Below are positions 12,473 through 24,600 of a stretch of 64,000 nt of DNA, in pieces. A model generated the notes under the pieces. That model saw nothing but the letters and a program-made list of their open reading frames with translations, had not been told where the DNA came from and did no database searches. This DNA comes from Eretmocerus hayati (taxonomy: Eukaryota > Arthropoda > Insecta > Hymenoptera > Aphelinidae): contig CM056742.1 of NCBI GenBank assembly GCA_029851415.1, positions 151,967,121-152,031,120 of the forward strand, in the 5' to 3' direction. Both the position numbers and the translations under genes were made by a program. Positions within the stretch are counted from its first letter, which is position 1; every line of letters begins with the position of its first letter.

Positions 12473-15400
12473 TTATGTAGCGGCAGTTGCAGCAGTGGTA
12501 GTTGTAGCAGCCGCAGTAGTTGCTTGGGCTAACTCTTCGCGGATGCGGTCTTTTTTCAACGTGCCCATGAACGAAGCCTTGTCTGCGGCTGTCTGGAATC
12601 GTCCATGACCAAACTTAGAGCTGGTATCAATGAACTTGAGATTGATCTTCTCCAGAGCAGCACGTTTCGTGTGAACGAGCAGAGACTGAAAAAGAAGAGA
12701 ATACATTCAGCATTGAATCAAAAACAATTCAAGATAGTGAGGTTCGGAAGGTGACGAAGTCATCAGTCCTATCATTTAGAATCACTTAGTACTCATAATT
12801 CTTTTTGGCTCTAAGGGTGTTCATCATTACAAGAATAATAGAATAGAGAAGGTTTTGACAAAAGACCTTGTATCTTTGACAGTTCAATAATACATACCTT
12901 CCTCAGAGTGATCACTCGCTTCTTAGGTCCCATGCAGCAACCTTTCAGCATAACGAAGTCGTTATTGACTTCACCATAGTGAGGGAAACCTCCCATGGGA
13001 GTGATACTCTTTTCAGTAAGATCGTACTCGGTCGAGGCGTTGTTTTTGACGATCTTAAAAAGAAATTCAGTCAATTAGTCATTAGATTCTATTGATTGGT
13101 CATGAACTATCATTATTCGAGAACATGTAGCTTGATTGGGAATCTTCAAACTGCAAGAGAACAGAATGGAGAACTATGACACAGCATCAATCTAGCCTCA
13201 AAAATTAATCACAAACTTGTCAGAGGTCGCAAGTTCAATCATTACGAGGCATTCGAAAAATTCCAAGTGAAAATTTCTAGTACCTTTCCGTCTTTGGTGT
13301 GAATTTCTTGTCCGATGCGGTAGATCTTCTTGTTCATCTCGGTACGGTGATGGTAGCCTTTCTGACCAGCACGAGCCACAGTGAAGGACACTCGGCTAGG
13401 ATGCCACGCTCCAATACAGGCAACCTTTCTCAGACCCTTGTGCGTCTTACGTGGCAGTTTCTTGGTGTGCCAACGCGATGTAACACCTGGAATCATGTAA
13501 GTGATGAGATCCGAACGATAGATCTTCAGAAGCATTCGATTCATCAATCAGCTATCAGTAGGAAGGCAGCATGATGTTTTCAACAGATTGAATTCTGATA
13601 ATGCACATCATGTTTCTTCATCACAAACTACACTCTTTAATTACGGTACCGGGTGGAAAACATGAAATTAACCGATACAACCGAGGCGGGGAAACATCTC
13701 AACGTGGATTACAAGTGAAATATGAAAGTAGCCAATAAATGTTTACCTTTGTATCCTTTTCCTTTCGTGACACCGATAACATCGATCATCTCATCAGGAG
13801 CAAAGACATTGGAGACAGGGATCGACTTCTCAAGATGTTCCCTGGCCCACTTGACTTTATCTTCAATGGTTCCACCATTCAGTTGGATTTCCATGATGTG
13901 AGCTTTCTTTTGTCGCTGCCTCAATAATTTCATCTGTAACAAATTAGACATGAATTTGTATGATAATATTACTTCAGATCATGAACATCTGCATTCAATC
14001 TATTCATAGTCGTGACTCACCTGTGTGTGAGCTACAACGCGAACAACTTTGCAGTACTTGATGATTTTCTTAAGATTTTTTTCAATAGAAGAGCGACCCA
14101 AGTCATCTGCCCATTTCTTAGATGCTTTAGTGAAGGCCTTCTTCTTGCTCTTGTACCTGTGAACAGTCAAACATCCTTTCTATGCAGGCAAGTCCCTAAC
14201 CCAAAATGTGCAGACCTCATCATAAGTGAGCGGAGATCAGACACATGAGCCGGGCTAGCTGACATTGAGCAAGCATGCTCAGTGGCTAGTTCCGTCCAAA
14301 ATATACTCTCATCTTCAGAGCGGAGAGCTTTTTGGGGAGATTAGTCCAATTCTCAAATCAAGATGTGATAATAAGCATGAATAATATTTACCAGTTCTTG
14401 TAGAATCGTCTTCTGCAATCTTCAGACAAATGCTCAGCCCAAACGGTGGTCAGGGGACGCAAGCCGTGAGGAGTTTCAATGTAACCAACAACACCCACAA
14501 CAATCATTGGAGGCGTTTCCAAAATAGTTACTGCTTCCACAATTTCCTTCTTGTTCACCTCTGTAAATAAGTATTAGGTTTTAAAGCATATCAACTCAAA
14601 AAAGATCAACGAGTACAACTTTGAAGATGGACTGTGCCCAGTATGGTTTATCTCTCTGTCTTGGCCCAATGGGCTACATCAAGGTTATGGAATATACTGG
14701 ACCTCCGCACACACCTACGAGTAGGGGGCAAAGTTTTTCTACGACACCGCAGTTGGAATGTACTGCACAAGTTCAAGCAGCTCCAGGACTGCTACCAGCT
14801 TACCAGAGAATGTATTTCTACACTCATCTAGCAATACTGATAAAGGCGTCGAATTTTACGAGAAAATTGTCATGCAAATGGAGAATATCTTGAAATAATG
14901 GGAGAGAAGTGACTAAAATTCACCATCATATTTAGGATTTTAGAAAAATTTGTTGGCAAGAGCTTGAGAGGCAAAGAAATAATTCTTGTTAGAGGCTTCA
15001 AGTTCGCTGAACAGACACATGCCAAGTGGCTACGAAATCTTACAATATACGAGTTGAAAACTAATAATACTCACTTGAACCAGGACGATCAGCCTCACGT
15101 ACAACGTGGGTCATACCGGCCTTGTAACCGATGAAAGCCGTCAAGTGCACGGGTTTGGTCGGGTCATCTTTGGGGAAGGCCTTTACCTTACCCCTATGAC
15201 GCCTTGACCTTTTCTTGGGGTAGAACCCCATCGATCCATGTCGCGGTGCACTGAACTTTCTGTGCGACTGAAAAGAAAAGAAGAAGAACATGTGGTAAGT
15301 CTAAGAGTTTATCGAATGGCTACAGAACTGGTCTAATGCAGATACTCAGACCGCCCTAGAATAACTTCTTCATGGTTTTTCAGTTTTAACCATAAACATA

Positions 15401-15802
15401 TAAATCTAAATCATCATAGAATAGAACATAGATGTAGGCTCAAGTGACACGTGCTAAACATTGTAGGTTACATGACCGATTTGGAATAAATAGAACTTTT
15501 CTCGAATAATAATGTGTTGAAAAGATAGAGACAAGGAGAATCAGGAGTAAAAACATTACTGTAGTGACAAATGTTGACTGTTCAAGTGAAATATAGTATG
15601 TAATTGAAATGCAGATGTACGAAATGTCGGAGCACTCGGAGTATCACTTGTTGAATCAATTAACGATTTAATCAATAGGATTTAGGAAAAATATATGTTT
15701 ACCATTTAGGGGAATGATTAAGAGATGATGAAAATGTGAAAAAGTAGTCGCAAAAGTATAAGATGTTAAAAATATTGATCGATGATGAAGTGGTCTTACC
15801 AT
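12473..15802 (-). CDS. RpL3: 60S ribosomal protein L3 (uL3)
   Basis: A core protein of the large ribosomal subunit that lies close to the peptidyl-transferase centre. Eight coding exons on the minus strand: 15800-15802 (ATG only), 15075-15267, 14392-14560, 14021-14156, 13747-13933, 13284-13486, 12898-13053, 12473-12685. All junctions agree in phase and give 419 aa (about 416 in Drosophila). Diagnostic stretches are [90 protein letters not shown] and [20 protein letters not shown]. The C-terminus is the Ala/Thr-rich tail seen in insect L3. The start codon alone in exon 1 is a common layout for ribosomal protein genes. It diverges from ZGPAT. Introns 2 and 3 contain snoRNA-like sequences (see findings). 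Confidence 0.97.
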
Positions 15803-15814
15803 GTTGACGCCGGC

Positions 15815-15822
15815 GAAAGAAA
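15815..15822 (-). promoter_or_regulatory. TCT-type polypyrimidine initiator of RpL3
   Basis: The minus strand reads TTTCTTTC just upstream of the RpL3 ATG. This fits the polypyrimidine (TCT/TOP) initiator of animal ribosomal protein genes, with the likely start at the C at 15819 and a leader of only about 16 nt. Inferred from motif and position. Confidence 0.45.
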
Positions 15823-16341
15823 TGGACGGGTTGAGAAATAGTGTTCCGGCGGCAAGCGACAAATATCTGTTGCCAGCTGCTGCCATCTATATCATCTACA
15901 TTAGGTAGAAGATGATGAGAAACGAGCAAATTATCTTAAGTAGATACTTGTTTGGAAAACTATGGAGCAGACACATAATTGTTGTCAGATGTGATCATAT
16001 GTGATCATATGTGATCATATATCATATACACTTTTGCACTTCAGTTTACATTATGTTTTCATAGTTTGACGCAGATTTAGCAGCATTGATGCGAGTGGAA
16101 AGTGGAAACTGGGAGAGTGATAGTCTGATGAAGAAATTGTAGAATATATTTGCCCTCAGAGAGCCGGTCTTCTACCCTACATTCTTTCTATTGTACTTCT
16201 ATGAAAACTAGCTGTCATATCTTGCGTATATATTTACCTTTAATTATGGAAATACCCCTTCTTTCAAAAAAAATTATCCGGAGGAATCGTAACTTTTAAT
16301 ACCTGATGCAGCTCAAACACACTGAGATACTGAATTGAAAC
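15823..16341. promoter_or_regulatory. Divergent RpL3/ZGPAT intergenic promoter region
   Basis: About 540 bp separate the two start codons, which point away from each other, so the promoters of both housekeeping genes must lie here unless there are distal leader exons. It contains a three-copy 10-bp repeat. No TATA box was obvious for ZGPAT. Confidence 0.5.
15991..16020. repeat. Three tandem 10-bp units GTGATCATAT
   Basis: Three perfect units inside the divergent promoter region. Each unit contains the palindrome TGATCA. Confidence 0.9.
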
Positions 16342-19300
16342 ATGACTGATTCGGTCAAGGAAGCAGTTAGACAATATCAGGAACAGGTGAGTATCTCACT
16401 TATGCATTGACTACATTCAAATTATGGTCAACTCAAGTGATTTTCATATGTTTAAGCTGCTACAAGTTCAAGAAGCGCTGAAAAATGCCAGCGAGGAAGA
16501 CAGAGATAATCTACTGAGCTTACAGTCTGATTTAAGAGAACTAATCGAACTCACTGGAGAAAATTGCTCAGATGAAGATAATGGATGTGGAAGCTCTGAG
16601 CAGACTAGTCAAAAGGAAGAATCAAGAGATCAATTAGATGATGAATACAACCTTTTCAAGGTTAGCAATCATTTGGCTATGATGCAAGATAGATGCGCAG
16701 GCAGATATAAGAAATACTCTGCTTTCTTACAGGCTGAGCTGGCTGAGTTGGGCGAGTCCCCAAGTGAAGAAAACTCACAGACCAATGAACAACCTCAAAA
16801 CAGTAGTCTTGAAGTCAGTATAATCATGCGATATACTATTATCAAAAGATTAAATATAAGACGGTTGTATACTACAGGACGAGCTAAAGGCTCTTGAAGG
16901 CACAAAATGCCGAGCTCCACATGGCAGCAGCTGGGGTGGCACTGGGTACCATAATGCTATGGTTTGTTCAGTTTACAAGAATGATGATGAGCTCTCAAGT
17001 TTAAGTGATATCATGGTAATTGTCGTAACTTGATTGTATTGATGTAAATCATATAGTTGAACTGAGTTTTCATTAATTGATTTAGGTGAGAGTATTTTTC
17101 ATTAATCCAACCCATAAGGAAATGTTGCCTTGCCCTTTCTTTCTGGATGGATCATGTAAATTTTCTGAAGATCAGTGTCACTTTTCTCATGGTGCAGTAG
17201 TCCCATTCACTAGCATTCAAGAATATAGGTAAGAAGTACTACATTATTTAGATTTCAAATTATTGCATCATTTACAGTATATGGTAATTGAATCTATATC
17301 CATCTTTAATAAAGAGAACCAGACTTTTCAACAATCAGAATGGGCAGTAGGGTGTTGGCTAAGCAAAAGAATAAATTATGGCATAGAAGTGTGATTCTGA
17401 GGGTTCCGGATGAGAAACATGAGAAGTACCAAGTGAGGTTTGAATCAAATGGACATACAACAGATGTTGGCATTGATGACCTCTTACCCTTAGGTATTTG
17501 AAATCCATCACAACATCTACTTCTGAGCAATGTTCAAATTCATCTCTGCTCTCCAAAATTTGCATAATTCTATCAGAAGTAATCTTACTTCTTTTATGAG
17601 TATTGTGCATGTTACTCAATTTTTTATAAATTTTCCTTCATTTTCACATATTTTTTGATTATGAGCTTGATCCAATTGTTCTACCTGCAAGAGGGACTCC
17701 TTTTACTCTTGAAATACTTCTTATTTGGACAGAAATACTCATTCTCCCGAAAGAAAATGATTATTAAGAACTATGATTCTACTAAATCACTTAATTTCAT
17801 CTTGAAGAATATTGTTACCCTTGTCCTTTCCAGATGACGACAGTTTGAACATGTCTGATTCTTCCGATGATAGCGACTACGAGCAAGAAATCATGAAATG
17901 TAGAAATGAAGATGTCGTGCAGAAATCCCTGCTAGCAGTCAATCCTAGTCAACGTTTAGGTGTTTGGGAAGAACATACGCGAGGGATTGGTAGTAAATTG
18001 ATGGCTCAAATGGGATACATCACTGGAACAGGCTTAGGGAAGAGATCAGATGGTAGAGTTGATCCAGTGGAAGCGACGGTTTTGCCAGCAGGAAAATCTT
18101 TGGGTAAGATTTTGAAGAAAAATATATTTACAATTCATGTACTCAGGCTTTGTCGCCGAGACCCTTTTTGCCTATTTTACCCTTTTTTAACCCTTTTCTG
18201 GACTTTCCCCTTTTCTTTTCCCAGATCACTGTATGACTTTGAGAGAAAATGCTGGGGGGGACGAAAATTTATTCAGTGTTGAGCGCAGGATGCAGAGGCA
18301 AAAGAAAAAGCTGGAACAGCAAAGGCAGAAAGAGTACTTAAGAGAAAAACGTAAAGAGAAGAATAATGTATTCCACTTCATGAATTCCACTTTTGGTGAC
18401 AGACGTGAGTGTTGCTGAATTATATATGAGTAATTCCACGAAAAAACGGTACACCAAAAAATGATTGGTCTCAGAGTTCTTTTAGAGTAAACTTTTTCAA
18501 TTATATAGGTCGAAATATGAACATCTGTCACCATGAAAAATATTAGAAAAATGTTTTCAGACGCTAGCGCAATAATCAAAATTACTTTTTGACGTTTTTC
18601 TTAGCAAAATTTTCGTAACTCTTTTCACCAGAATCGTTATAACTCATAAGCAACGCGCGTAAGATAGAGGAACGCGGTTTGGTGCATCTGAAAGATGAGC
18701 TAAGAGCTTATCGATCATCATTCTAAACCTCTGGTTTTGATCTTATCTCGGTCATTTATGGAGGATTCCGTGAAAATCACTTTCTCATCTGTCTCTCAAA
18801 AAGCTATTTTTTTGTTTTTCAGGAACACATTTTTTCGTGTGAAATGTTGTGTTTTTCACGAAAAAATAGTACTGCTTTTATGAGTTTTGAACTATTTTTT
18901 GGACATTTTTTAATTTTAATTTTATATAATTTTTTATTTTTTTATTTAATTTTTTTATTTTAAACCTCTATTTCCTGCGCATGCGCCGAAATTTTGGATT
19001 CCGAAACCACTTTTTTTCGACAAGCTGAGAAAATTTCCTTCGAGATGACTACCTGTTGAGTTGAATTAACCTCCGTATTAAGGACTCTGCAACTCTGGTT
19101 CTAGTTGATGGAATTGAACTCAAAAACAGGTTATTTGGAAGTAAATTCTCTCAGCTTTCCGAAAAAAGTGGTTTCCAAATCCCATCCCAAATGGCTGCGC
19201 ATTCGCAGAAAACTGAAGTTCTTCATCAAATGGCTTGAAACTCAAATAAGCAGATTAAAGCTACTTTTTCCGGAAAGAAAACAATTTTTACATGAAAAAG

Positions 19301-20172
19301 TGAGTTTCATAAGTAATTTTGTAGATTTTTCGTCCTTGATGTTTAGAAATTTTGGGAATTTATTTAATTCCCCACCGTCCTTCAAGATCGATGAGACCAA
19401 ATAATCAACTCATATAGAAAAAGTGAGTTCTTAAAAAATTAAAATAAATTATTTTTTGAAGAAAAAATGGGAAAGGGATTCCCACGGAATTCCCCATGTA
19501 TAACCGAGATGAGATCAAAACCGAAGTTTTGTATTAGTTTTCGGTAGGTTTTTTGCTCATCTTTCAGATGCGCCGAACCGCGTTCCTATATCTTACGTTA
19601 TTTTTGAGCTATAACGATTCTAGTGATAAAGTTACGAAAATTTTGCAGAAAAAAAACCAAAACATAATTCTAACCAGTGCGCCAAGGTCCGAAAAAATGT
19701 TTCTAATTTTTTCCATGGTGGCAGATGTTCATATTGTGACCTGTAAAATTGAAAAAGTTTACTCCAAAAGACTCTGAGACCAACCATTTTTTGGTCTAAT
19801 CGTTTTCCCGAGGAATTACCCATATTGAATATTTACTAATTGTGTGTGAAATACTTGTATTAAATGAGTTTGATATTGGTTACAGCCCAAGAATCAAAGC
19901 CGAGCAGCTCAAAAACGCACAAAGATTTGAAAAAAGAATCAAGTAAGACTTTGAATGTTGCAAGCTATCAAATTGGGGAGAACATTACCAAGTTGCAGAG
20001 AGAATCCACCAAACTTCGAAATAGTTTATCTCGTTTTAGTGAGGGGAGTGTTCAACATAATAATATTGTCTTCAGGATAAATGAAGCTCAAAAAGAAATA
20101 ACAAAGCTTAGGAGTACAGAAAAAAGAATAGCAACAGAACAGAGTCAAAGAAAATTTCAAGCCAAGTTCTAG
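16342..20172 (+). CDS. ZGPAT: Zinc finger CCCH and G-patch protein (ZGPAT homologue)
   Basis: A nuclear protein with a CCCH zinc finger and a G-patch; the human homologue is reported as a transcriptional repressor. Eight exons: 16342-16386, 16457-16813, 16878-17015, 17086-17228, 17315-17493, 17834-18103, 18225-18404, 19886-20172. All phases agree and give 532 aa (human about 530). Domains in order: N-terminal helix with [24 protein letters not shown]; a CCCH finger at about 196-215 (CPFFLDGSC then CHFSH); an acidic Ser/Asp stretch ([10 protein letters not shown]); the G-patch at about 334-378 ([21 protein letters not shown]); then a basic coiled-coil C-terminus. The same order is seen in vertebrate ZGPAT. 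The exon 2 donor (GAA|GTCAGT) is weak but needed for phase. Intron 7 carries a 1.4-kb foldback element. Confidence 0.94.
18427..19822. mobile_element. 1.4-kb foldback element in ZGPAT intron 7
   Basis: The ends TGAGTAATTCC and GGAATTACCCA are inverted and flanked by TA (18425-18426, 19823-19824). Longer inverted arms follow: AAAAAATGATTGGTCTCAGA against TCTGAGACCAACCATTTTTT. TGCGCCGAA and its complement flank the middle. No transposase reading frame. The TA target and long arms place it with the other TA-flanked foldbacks in this window. Confidence 0.75.
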
Positions 20173-20276
20173 TGAGACTCCAAAATCCATAATCAATGTC
20201 CTTGAGAAACATCTTATTCTAAAGGAATCGTGTATCTATATTTGTACATTCTATACATATGTTAACATCGCATTCA

Positions 20277-20282
20277 AATAAA
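20277..20282 (+). terminator. Poly(A) signal of ZGPAT (AATAAA)
   Basis: A canonical AATAAA 105 bp after the ZGPAT stop codon, followed by a T-rich stretch. Confidence 0.6.
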
Positions 20283-21619
20283 ACTTGTTTAATTACATTA
20301 AATTTCAGCTTATTGTAATTGATTTTACCTACTTCTTTCACTAACATGACATATCGCTTTGCAATATTATTACTGCTACTTTTTAAAATGCGTCTTATAG
20401 TTGTAGAGTTTCTACATCTTTCTAGAATAAAAGGATCGTGGTGAAGTTAATGTCGTGTGATGTGTTTTGCAAACAGCAGAATTTTGAGAACGATCGCCTC
20501 ATTCGACAAGATCGGAAAGCGGGATTCGATTTCGGGCTGTTCGGTGTCCTGAAACGATCAAAAATATGATCCCACGTCGTGCATGAATATATCCTGTCAG
20601 CTCAAGTATTTGGGGGTGAGAATCCTAGTGAGTGCTCCCTTGCGTTCCAGGGCAAAATTACATGAGCGGAAAAAATTGGCAAAAATCCAGCCGGATGGAC
20701 ATTTGCCTGGTCGCGTGATTTGTACCGGTCCGTTCAATATTTTTTCGTTCGTGTAATATGTCGGCCGTATAGTATTTTCCATCACTGAATGAGTGAAGAG
20801 CACGGAGGAGAGATATCGAGTTCACATCATTACAACCATGTGTAAAGGAGATATTGCAACGTTTATCCTCGACTCCGTTTCATGAGAAAATGTATGTATA
20901 AGGGCCAATCGAAGTATAGCTAAAAAATATCAATGAAACCCTGACAGGAGATAGTAATATAGAATTATAATAAGACTAGAAAGGACGATTCTTATTGTGG
21001 TCGACAGTCGAAACCGAAGGCCCATCCCATGGTGTAAAGACCCATCCTACAGGAGATGATTCTTTTTAAATTTTCGCGCGCTAAGAAAAGATGCAGTTAT
21101 CTCAAAAGCTCATCTCATATTTGAATTTGAAATATCCAACATATTTCATTACTTGCTCAAAGGCAAATAAATTTTGTGATCTACATTTCTCTTTCAATAA
21201 AGTTCAACTCAGATTCAAGATCTGGATTTAAGTCTCGATAATCAATGAGTCAATACTTTCGATCCCATGAATGGCCGCACTCGAGGAAGAGCAGAACAAA
21301 AACAGAACGCAACCTTACTCCAGACTCCCGTAGTTTATTGTTGGGATGAAGTTCAAACTTTCTTTTCACTCATCTTTTTCTAAACTACTCACAAAAAATT
21401 GTGTACTTACCGTACTGGCTGTAGAAGATCACAGAATAGAAACGAAAAGTATTCTGGAATAAATATTCAGGGGCAGACTCTGCATGTTTCGTGACATATC
21501 GAGCAACATCGCGAACGAACACGTTTTGAAGAAAAGGAAGTTGCCCTTATTATGTGCCAGGCTATTCACATCAAACAGTGATTTGATCTTTGACTTCTAC
21601 AAAATTTGCACGACAAACA
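20283..21619. other. Intergenic stretch without recognised features
   Basis: Between the ZGPAT 3' end and the next gene model. No exon or repeat was recognised. The promoter of the next gene should lie in its right part. Confidence 0.4.
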
Positions 21620-24600
21620 ATGAGACAAGTGAGTTATTTCTATTTGGTTAGTTTTGTGTTTGATTTTTTCTTCGTACAACAGTGTCTGTCGCAGACTCTC
21701 ATGATGATTTGTATGTATCAAGAAGTCCATCTAAAGCCATATGATTTTAATCATTGATTTGCATCAGAATGTTCATTCTTTTAGGCTTGATAAAACTTAC
21801 TTGATTTTCTGTAACAGAGGTTGATAAACTGTTTGAACTCTTCTAGCGATTTTTGTAGAAGAACATTTAAATGTAGAGCCGTTTTGATGATATTAGATTC
21901 AAGCTTATGCAACCAATTAACTCCATCATTTAGAGTCTTCTAAAGGCTCATTTGTCAAATTTCTAAATCCAGTGAATTATTTTGTATTTTACAACCCATC
22001 GAGTTGATTACCATATGTGTTTATCTAGTCTTCTAGATCAAATGGAGAGAAGACTAGAGTTTCTTCAGAGTACAAATCTGAAAGTAGTCAATGTCAACAT
22101 AATCAAGAGTGTATCTCAATTGCTAAGAAAGTGTATGACCTTGAAGAAAAAATACGGACCCAAGACATTCTTATTAAAGAATATGAGCAAGAAAAACAGC
22201 TTGGCTTGACAAAGGATATCCTCTATAAAGACTTGTGTGAATCATTGTTGAAGTTCCAAACAAGTTATGAAAAACTTCAGGATGAAAATTTAAAATTGGA
22301 GAAAGAGGTCACTCGCTTGAATAAGCTTGTTACTAAGACTAAAGTATCTGAAATCGACAACGCCACTGAGAAGAGAGCTGTGATGAAAATATTCAATGAG
22401 GAATATGAAATCTTGCATAAAAAAATCAGTTCTGAGTGGGAATATACCGTCAAAGAACTTGAGTCAGTATTCATTTGTTTGCATAGTAATTGATCTTGCA
22501 ATTTTATTTCATAACAGTGTATATTTTACAGGAAAAAGCTCCGAGCTGAAACATTGGAAAAGATGGGCTATATCAAAAAATGTCTTCAAGCTCAATTTGA
22601 TAACAACAAATGCCTCATATTGCGGTAATTATTCTCTGTAATGATCTATAAGAAAAGAATCTTGACCTTACCAAGCGTTTAGAGTGTGTGCGCTTGATGG
22701 TCCATACCTAAGCAGGGAGTTAAACTTGAAGAGTTGTCAGTCAAAACCGCTTAATCTCTTATATATCATCAGTAGAATTTGATTTTCTGCCAAAAAAATA
22801 TTCATCTTACTGCTTGCAAATTTTTTTTCAGGAATATTGATGAGTGTAATATCGCTATAGAAGTGTTGGACGGGATAAATAACTGGATTGACGAAACTCT
22901 GAGTATTCAAAATTTCGTCGAAATCAAACATTGGCTGGATCGATTAAATACACTGCGCAACATTTTGGAAGATCATGAGGTAAATTTTCCCATTTTTCGT
23001 TATGTTACATAGCCAGTGTAATTGTTCAAGGGTTCTAAAGAAATTTTTTCATGTGTTTTGAAATCTTGGTGTAATTTTGGTCACACATAGGTCTTTTTAA
23101 TTGGCTTGACGTTGACAGGAAGGTAGAAATTCATGTTTTTAATTTCTCATATTTTCTTAAATTTCCCAATTCATATCTCAATGTCTTTCGAACGCATCTC
23201 TTCGATAACTCAAAGTGTTTTTCGACACATTCAACCCAAGTTTGAAAAGTTTTTGAATAATCCGAATACCCATAGTTTCATTGCAATGTAATAATATCTG
23301 TAAAACACGTTTGAACCAGTTCGAAGATTTCGATTCCAAGCCCTTAGCCGTTTGACTTCGTGAACAAATTATCCGAATTCTCTACATAGTGTAGGAAGGA
23401 TTCTGTACGTGCTAATATAGCCAATTTATGGGACCAAGCACTTCCTTCAGTTACAAGCAATATTTCGTATTAAGTGTTTTATCGTTTTGAGCGTACTCCA
23501 CTCTATATATTATCCTAAAGTGTGAGGTAGACTGCGATGCATCAGATGCGTGGGTGCAACAGCCCTGCTGAATTATAATTCCGTGGGACCATTGGGCTTC
23601 GTGGGACCTAGCCCTGGGAAAATTTTTAATTTTGATATCTGCACAATTTGGCATCGGACACGTGCAGAATACAAATTTGGATCAAATTCGACACTTTTCG
23701 GAGAAATAGTTGGTCGAAATTTTCTATGGTGCACGTCTCCGATGCCGAATTTCGCAAATTTTAATATTGAAAATTTCCCTAGGACCAGGTCCCATGAAGC
23801 CCAATAGGTCCCACGGAATTATTTTCAGCAGGGAGATTGATCAGACACAATCATGTCACGCTCCACTTCTCCTACTCCTTTCTTATTCCTCGGATGATTT
23901 GAATTGATTTTTCTTGCAGAGGAAATATACCGAGCTCTTGAAAGAGATGAATAGTAACACCGTGACCCAAGGAGAAACGATCAGTATAGAATTGAGTGTC
24001 CCAGTGCTACCGAAACCTCTTGAAGAAAAGCTTAGTGATGCTGTGGAAAAAGCATTTAGTAAATTCGACCGGTTCCAGTGCCGAATGATGCATAAGCTTG
24101 TATCCACGTCGAATCATTCGCAAATGCAAGAATCGTTGTCATCACGCATCCAAACTCGCTCAAGTTCTCCTGACATTACGCAAAAACAGCTCCTATCACT
24201 CAGATCGGATTCAGGTGAGTCAGCATTTGAATGTAATACATATTTGAAAAAGAATAAGTGGTATCCGTGGTATTAGCCACCCCTCCCCCTGCCCGACAAA
24301 CAACGACCGGGGATGGATACTTTGCCATATAAATTATCTTGGAATGTGATTTGATTGCGAATAGAGCAGATTTTCAGTTGCTGGTGGTAGATTTAAAGAT
24401 CATAGAAACGACCCAGGAGATAGGATCTAATAAATTCTTAGAAATACATCGGTAAAATGTTTAAGCCCACCTTTGGGTGGCTATTTGTACTTAATTCAAT
24501 TTTTTATATTGAATTACTTAGCTCTACTTGATCGCATGAAATTCTATTCGGGCTGAAGGTCTTCTTGCGTACTTCGACGTGGCATCGTTCTTTTTTATCA

